Assembly: GCF_000421565.1 (NCBI RefSeq)
Contig: NZ_ATXG01000013.1
Location: 62,001 to 126,000 of the forward strand
Source: Agromyces subbeticus DSM 16689
GTDB taxonomy: Bacteria; Actinomycetota; Actinomycetes; Actinomycetales; Microbacteriaceae
DNA length: 64,000 bases
Direction of reading: 5' to 3'
Shown here piece by piece: positions 61,476 through 64,000 of the stretch. The first letter of the stretch is position 1; every line of letters starts with the position of its first letter. The notes under the pieces were generated by a model that saw only the letters and a list, made by a program, of their open reading frames with translations, was not told the DNA's origin and did no database searches. Both the position numbers and the translations under genes were made by a program.

Positions 61476-62450
61476 TCAGGCCGTTGCCCGCGCTGCGCCA
61501 CGCGCACGCACGGTCTTGATCACGCCGTCGATGACGTCCCACAGCGCACCGCCGATCGCGACCAGCACGACGATCGTCACGATGATCGGCGCGGAATCAC
61601 CCCACGGCCACCGCATCGCCTCGAGCGCCGTCTCGTTGATGAGCTGCCCCGTGAGGAACAGCCACAGCGCCGGCAGGGTGAAGGCGATGTTCAGCACGAG
61701 GTTGCCGGCGGCGAGCCACCAGTTCCAACCCCAGGCGTAGATCGCGACGGCGAAGAGGATCTCGAGGCCGATCAGCCCGAGGAAGTAGGGCAGCCAGAAC
61801 GACCACAGCGCGGGATCGAGGATCGGCACCGAGGCGAGCTCCGGCACCCACGGGACGCCGAACTGCTGCACGACGATCGCCGCGGCGAAGACGACAAGGA
61901 ACACGACCGACGAGATGAGTTCGGCGAGGCGCGACGCCTTGCCGGGCTCGGGCAGTGCGGGCAGCATGTCGAGGGTCCAGGCCACGTCGATGCCCCGACG
62001 GCCGGCAGGCGCCGGCGTGCGTTCGAGGATCGCGAACACGAGCGTGGTCCAGAAGGCGATGTGCACCCCGACCGAGATGCCGACGCCGATGACCGCACCG
62101 ATGATGCCGCCGACGGTGGCGCCCGTGACGGCCTGCGCGATCGCGATGCCGATGGCCGCGAAGGGCAGCACGGTGATGAGCAGGAGCTTCAGCAGACGCC
62201 ACCACGCGAGGAAGTAGCGCGGCCCGATGAGGTGCAACGGCCGGTCGACGTAGTGCGCGGCGAGTGCCGCGGGGTCGCCGAGTTCGGTGAGCGCTGCTCG
62301 CTCGGCGTCGTCGGGCGACGCACCGGCCTCGATGAGCGCGTCGGTCGCGTCGCCGATGCGCTCGCGGAGCTCACGGTCGAACTCGGCGCGCTGCGCTTCG
62401 GGCAGGGTGCGGGCGGCGGCCCACATGTAGCGGTCGGTGAGGATGGTCAT
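61476..62450 (-). CDS. HAAS-type/permease-prefix membrane protein
   Basis: This is a 324-residue protein. The first 90 residues are a soluble helical domain (ERIGDATDALIEAGASPDDAERAALTELGDP), the permease-prefix or HAAS domain often encoded next to PadR regulators, followed by about seven membrane spans. The function is unknown; such pairs respond to envelope stress in some Gram-positive bacteria. The ATG overlaps the PadR stop (ATGA), so the two are produced together under PadR autocontrol. It ends at the convergent terminator shared with the dehydrogenase gene. Confidence 0.75.
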   Translation of the reverse strand: MTILTDRYMWAAARTLPEAQRAEFDRELRERIGDATDALIEAGASPDDAERAALTELGDPAALAAHYVDRPLHLIGPRYFLAWWRLLKLLLITVLPFAAIGIAIAQAVTGATVGGIIGAVIGVGISVGVHIAFWTTLVFAILERTPAPAGRRGIDVAWTLDMLPALPEPGKASRLAELISSVVFLVVFAAAIVVQQFGVPWVPELASVPILDPALWSFWLPYFLGLIGLEILFAVAIYAWGWNWWLAAGNLVLNIAFTLPALWLFLTGQLINETALEAMRWPWGDSAPIIVTIVVLVAIGGALWDVIDGVIKTVRARGAARATA

Positions 62451-62788
62451 TTCTCGTCTCCGGTCGTGAGTCCGGCGAGCGCATCGTCGATGCGACGCCA
62501 ATCGGTCATGAGGGCATCGGCGAGCTGCTCGCCGCTCGGGCTCGTTCGGTAGAACTTGCGGGGTCGCGCCTCGTCGGTGTTCCACTCGCTGGTCAGCAGG
62601 CCCTGCTTCTCGAGTCGCCGCAGCAGGGGATAGAGCGTGTTCGCGTCGACGAGGATGCCGAGCGTGTTCAGCGACTCGAGCAGCGCGTAGCCGTAGTCGG
62701 GGATGCGCAGGCGCACGAGGCACGCGAGCACGACGGTGCCGCGGCGGAGCTCCTGCAGGTGCCCAGCGGTCGTCTCTTCGGGGTTCAT
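62447..62788 (-). CDS. PadR-family transcriptional regulator
   Basis: This 113-residue regulator has the PadR winged helix (GTVVLACLVRL, YGYALLESLNTLGILVDANTLYPLLRRLEKQGLL, then EWNTDEARPRKFYRTSPSGEQL) and a C-terminal dimerisation helix, the short subfamily. The promoter is leaderless: TATCGT, 7 bases, ATG. A perfect inverted repeat covers the -10 box and start, so the protein should repress its own operon with the membrane partner. A ligand or signal is not evident. Confidence 0.9.
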   Translation of the reverse strand: MNPEETTAGHLQELRRGTVVLACLVRLRIPDYGYALLESLNTLGILVDANTLYPLLRRLEKQGLLTSEWNTDEARPRKFYRTSPSGEQLADALMTDWRRIDDALAGLTTGDEK

Positions 62789-62813
62789 GTGTCACACGAT
62801 ACTGTGTGACACA
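62788..62813 (-). promoter_or_regulatory. PadR operator overlapping its own promoter
   Basis: TGTGTCACAC-GATACT-GTGTGACACA is a perfect 10-base inverted repeat with a 6-base spacer. It spans the -10 box (TATCGT on the minus strand) and the predicted transcription and translation start. Confidence 0.75.
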
Positions 62814-62866
62814 CACTAATGCAACCGAGACTTCATAGTGCTGCGGATGCCGTGGAATTGCGCGGG

Positions 62867-64000
62867 CTACTGCTCGGCGTGCGCCTCGAGGAACTGGTAC
62901 ACCGAGGAGTCATCGACGCCGGGGAAGGTGCCCGACGGCAGCGGCGAGAGCACGTGGGCGTGCAGGCGAGCGCTCGGCCACGCGCGCCCGGCCCAGCGTT
63001 CGGCGAGCTCCGATGGCGCGCGCCGGCAGCACGACTCGTCAGGGCAGGTCGACACCGCGCGCTGGGTGGTCTCGCGACCCCGGAACCACTTGGCCTGGTT
63101 GAACGGCACCCCGACCGAGATCGAGAACTCCGCGGCATCCGTTCGCCCGGTCTGCGTCGCGCACCAGAAGGTGCCGACCGAGGTGTCGGTGTACTGGTAG
63201 TTCTCGGTCGTGCGGTTGGTGTGCCGGAACGCGGTGCGCGCGCTCCACTTCTTGCACACCCACTGGCCCTCGATCGAGCCGGTGACATCGGTCGGCAGCG
63301 GCAGGCCGTCGTTCTCGTAGCCCTTCAGCAGTGCGCCGTCGCCCGCGACGCGCAAGAAGTGCAGGGTCATGTCGAGGTGCGTGGTCGCGAGGTTCGTGAA
63401 CCGCAGGGCGGCAGCCTCGTGCGTGACGCCGAACGCGTCGCGGAAGTCCTCGATCGCGAGCCGCTTCTCCTTCTTCGCCGCCTGGAGGAAGGCGACGGAT
63501 GCCTCGCGCGGCATCAGGCACGCGGCCGCGAAGTAGTTGATCTGCAGCCGCTGCCAGAGGAACTCGGCGTAGCTCGCCGGACGCTCGTGGCCGAGCAGTC
63601 GGTGCGCCACGGCCTGGAGGGCCATCGAGCGCAGCCCGTGCCCGCCGGGGATCGACGCCGGCGGCAGGTAGATGCGGCCGTTCGCGATGTCGGTGATCGA
63701 GCGAGTCGAATCGGGCAGGTCTTCGACGTAGATGAGCTGGAAGCCGAGACGCTCGGCCATGACGCTCACCTCGCGGTGCGTGAGGGCGCCCGAGCGGTGC
63801 CCCGAGGCGCGCACCTGGTCTTCGGCGAGTTGCTCGATGTCGTCGAGGTAGTTGTCGCGTTCGCGCATGAGCTCGCGCAACTCGGTGTTGGCGCGCCGGG
63901 CTTCTTCAGGGGTGGCGATGGCCTCGCTCGCGCGCCGCTGCAGCTCGCGGTGGAGTCCGACGATCGCCTCGAGCGATTCGTCGGTGATGCCGCGCCCCGG
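62867..64000 (-). CDS. RamB-like regulator: ImmA/IrrE peptidase-like and DUF2083 domains (N-terminus outside window)
   Basis: The minus-strand frame is open to the window edge, so the N-terminal part, expected to be an XRE-type helix-turn-helix, is missing. The visible 377 residues have an ImmA/IrrE-like domain (MALQAVAHRLLGHERPASYAEFLWQR, with a degenerate H-x-x-x-H site) and a C-terminal DUF2083 domain (GSIEGQWVCKKWSARTAF, STCPDESCCRRAPSELAERW with paired Cys). This is the architecture of RamB and related short-chain-fatty-acyl regulators, which control acetate and propionate genes in corynebacteria. Whether it controls acsA or the thiolase here is not known. Confidence 0.8.
   Translation of the reverse strand, partial: PGRGITDESLEAIVGLHRELQRRASEAIATPEEARRANTELRELMRERDNYLDDIEQLAEDQVRASGHRSGALTHREVSVMAERLGFQLIYVEDLPDSTRSITDIANGRIYLPPASIPGGHGLRSMALQAVAHRLLGHERPASYAEFLWQRLQINYFAAACLMPREASVAFLQAAKKEKRLAIEDFRDAFGVTHEAAALRFTNLATTHLDMTLHFLRVAGDGALLKGYENDGLPLPTDVTGSIEGQWVCKKWSARTAFRHTNRTTENYQYTDTSVGTFWCATQTGRTDAAEFSISVGVPFNQAKWFRGRETTQRAVSTCPDESCCRRAPSELAERWAGRAWPSARLHAHVLSPLPSGTFPGVDDSSVYQFLEAHAEQ

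Overview
The window is one contiguous piece of a high-GC (about 70% by eye) actinobacterial chromosome. It is most likely from the Microbacteriaceae (Agromyces/Leifsonia/Microbacterium relatives). The evidence is the strong G/C bias at third codon positions, frequent ATGA/GTGA/TGATG gene overlaps, many apparently leaderless starts 6-7 bases behind a TANNNT -10 box, a textbook 6C RNA, and the gene order metallophosphoesterase - ponA2 - ridA - acsA - 6C RNA - tad - topA - holB, which recalls the Rv3683 to Rv3644c side of the Mycobacterium tuberculosis chromosome. I see no phage, transposase, integrase, CRISPR array or rRNA operon. Two tRNA genes are present, Pro(CGG) and Thr(CGT).

Layout. 1-10.5 kb is a cell-surface polysaccharide region: two polysaccharide pyruvyl transferases (the first cut by the window edge), a glycosyltransferase, a Wzx-type flippase, a DUF4012 membrane protein, a small protein with a sortase-like IATTG anchor, a DUF418-type membrane protein, a VanZ-like protein and UDP-glucose 6-dehydrogenase. 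10.5-27.8 kb is the conserved core: tRNA-Pro, metallophosphoesterase, a PASTA-domain class A penicillin-binding protein, RidA, acetyl-CoA synthetase, 6C RNA, a compact Tad pilus operon, topA-tmk-holB, a tripeptidyl-aminopeptidase-like lipoprotein and tRNA-Thr.

27.9-43.5 kb is a carbohydrate-catabolic island. Leftward from a DeoR regulator run a GH4 glycosidase, iolB, iolD, an IolE-like isomerase, an IolG-like dehydrogenase and a transaldolase. Rightward run a PfkB kinase, an ABC sugar importer (lipoprotein plus two permeases) and a large secreted PIG-L-type deacetylase with carbohydrate-binding modules. Together they suggest uptake and breakdown of a glycoside, possibly an inositol glycoside or amino-sugar conjugate. 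This is my main candidate for an undescribed system, and the link is inference.

43.6-50.5 kb holds housekeeping and peptidoglycan genes (PBP4-type carboxypeptidase, nicotinamidase, hydrolases, a TAT-exported phosphoesterase, an AbiEi/DUF559-type protein). 50.5-57.2 kb is a homoprotocatechuate (4-hydroxyphenylacetate meta-cleavage) cluster in two leftward operons, hpaH-hpaI and [FAH-RraA fusion]-gntR-hpaE-hpaD, with a shared 11-base TATACGATCGC motif at both promoters. 57.3-64 kb has a NIPSNAP protein, a GapB-type GAPDH, a thiolase, a short-chain dehydrogenase, a PadR/membrane-protein pair with an obvious operator, and the C-terminal part of a RamB-like regulator that runs off the window.

A theme across the window is an over-represented GGATGCCGC/GCGGCATCC word. 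It sits inside genes, as perfect 16-base palindromes in protein linkers, and paired as the stems of convergent terminators, a distribution reminiscent of DNA uptake sequences.
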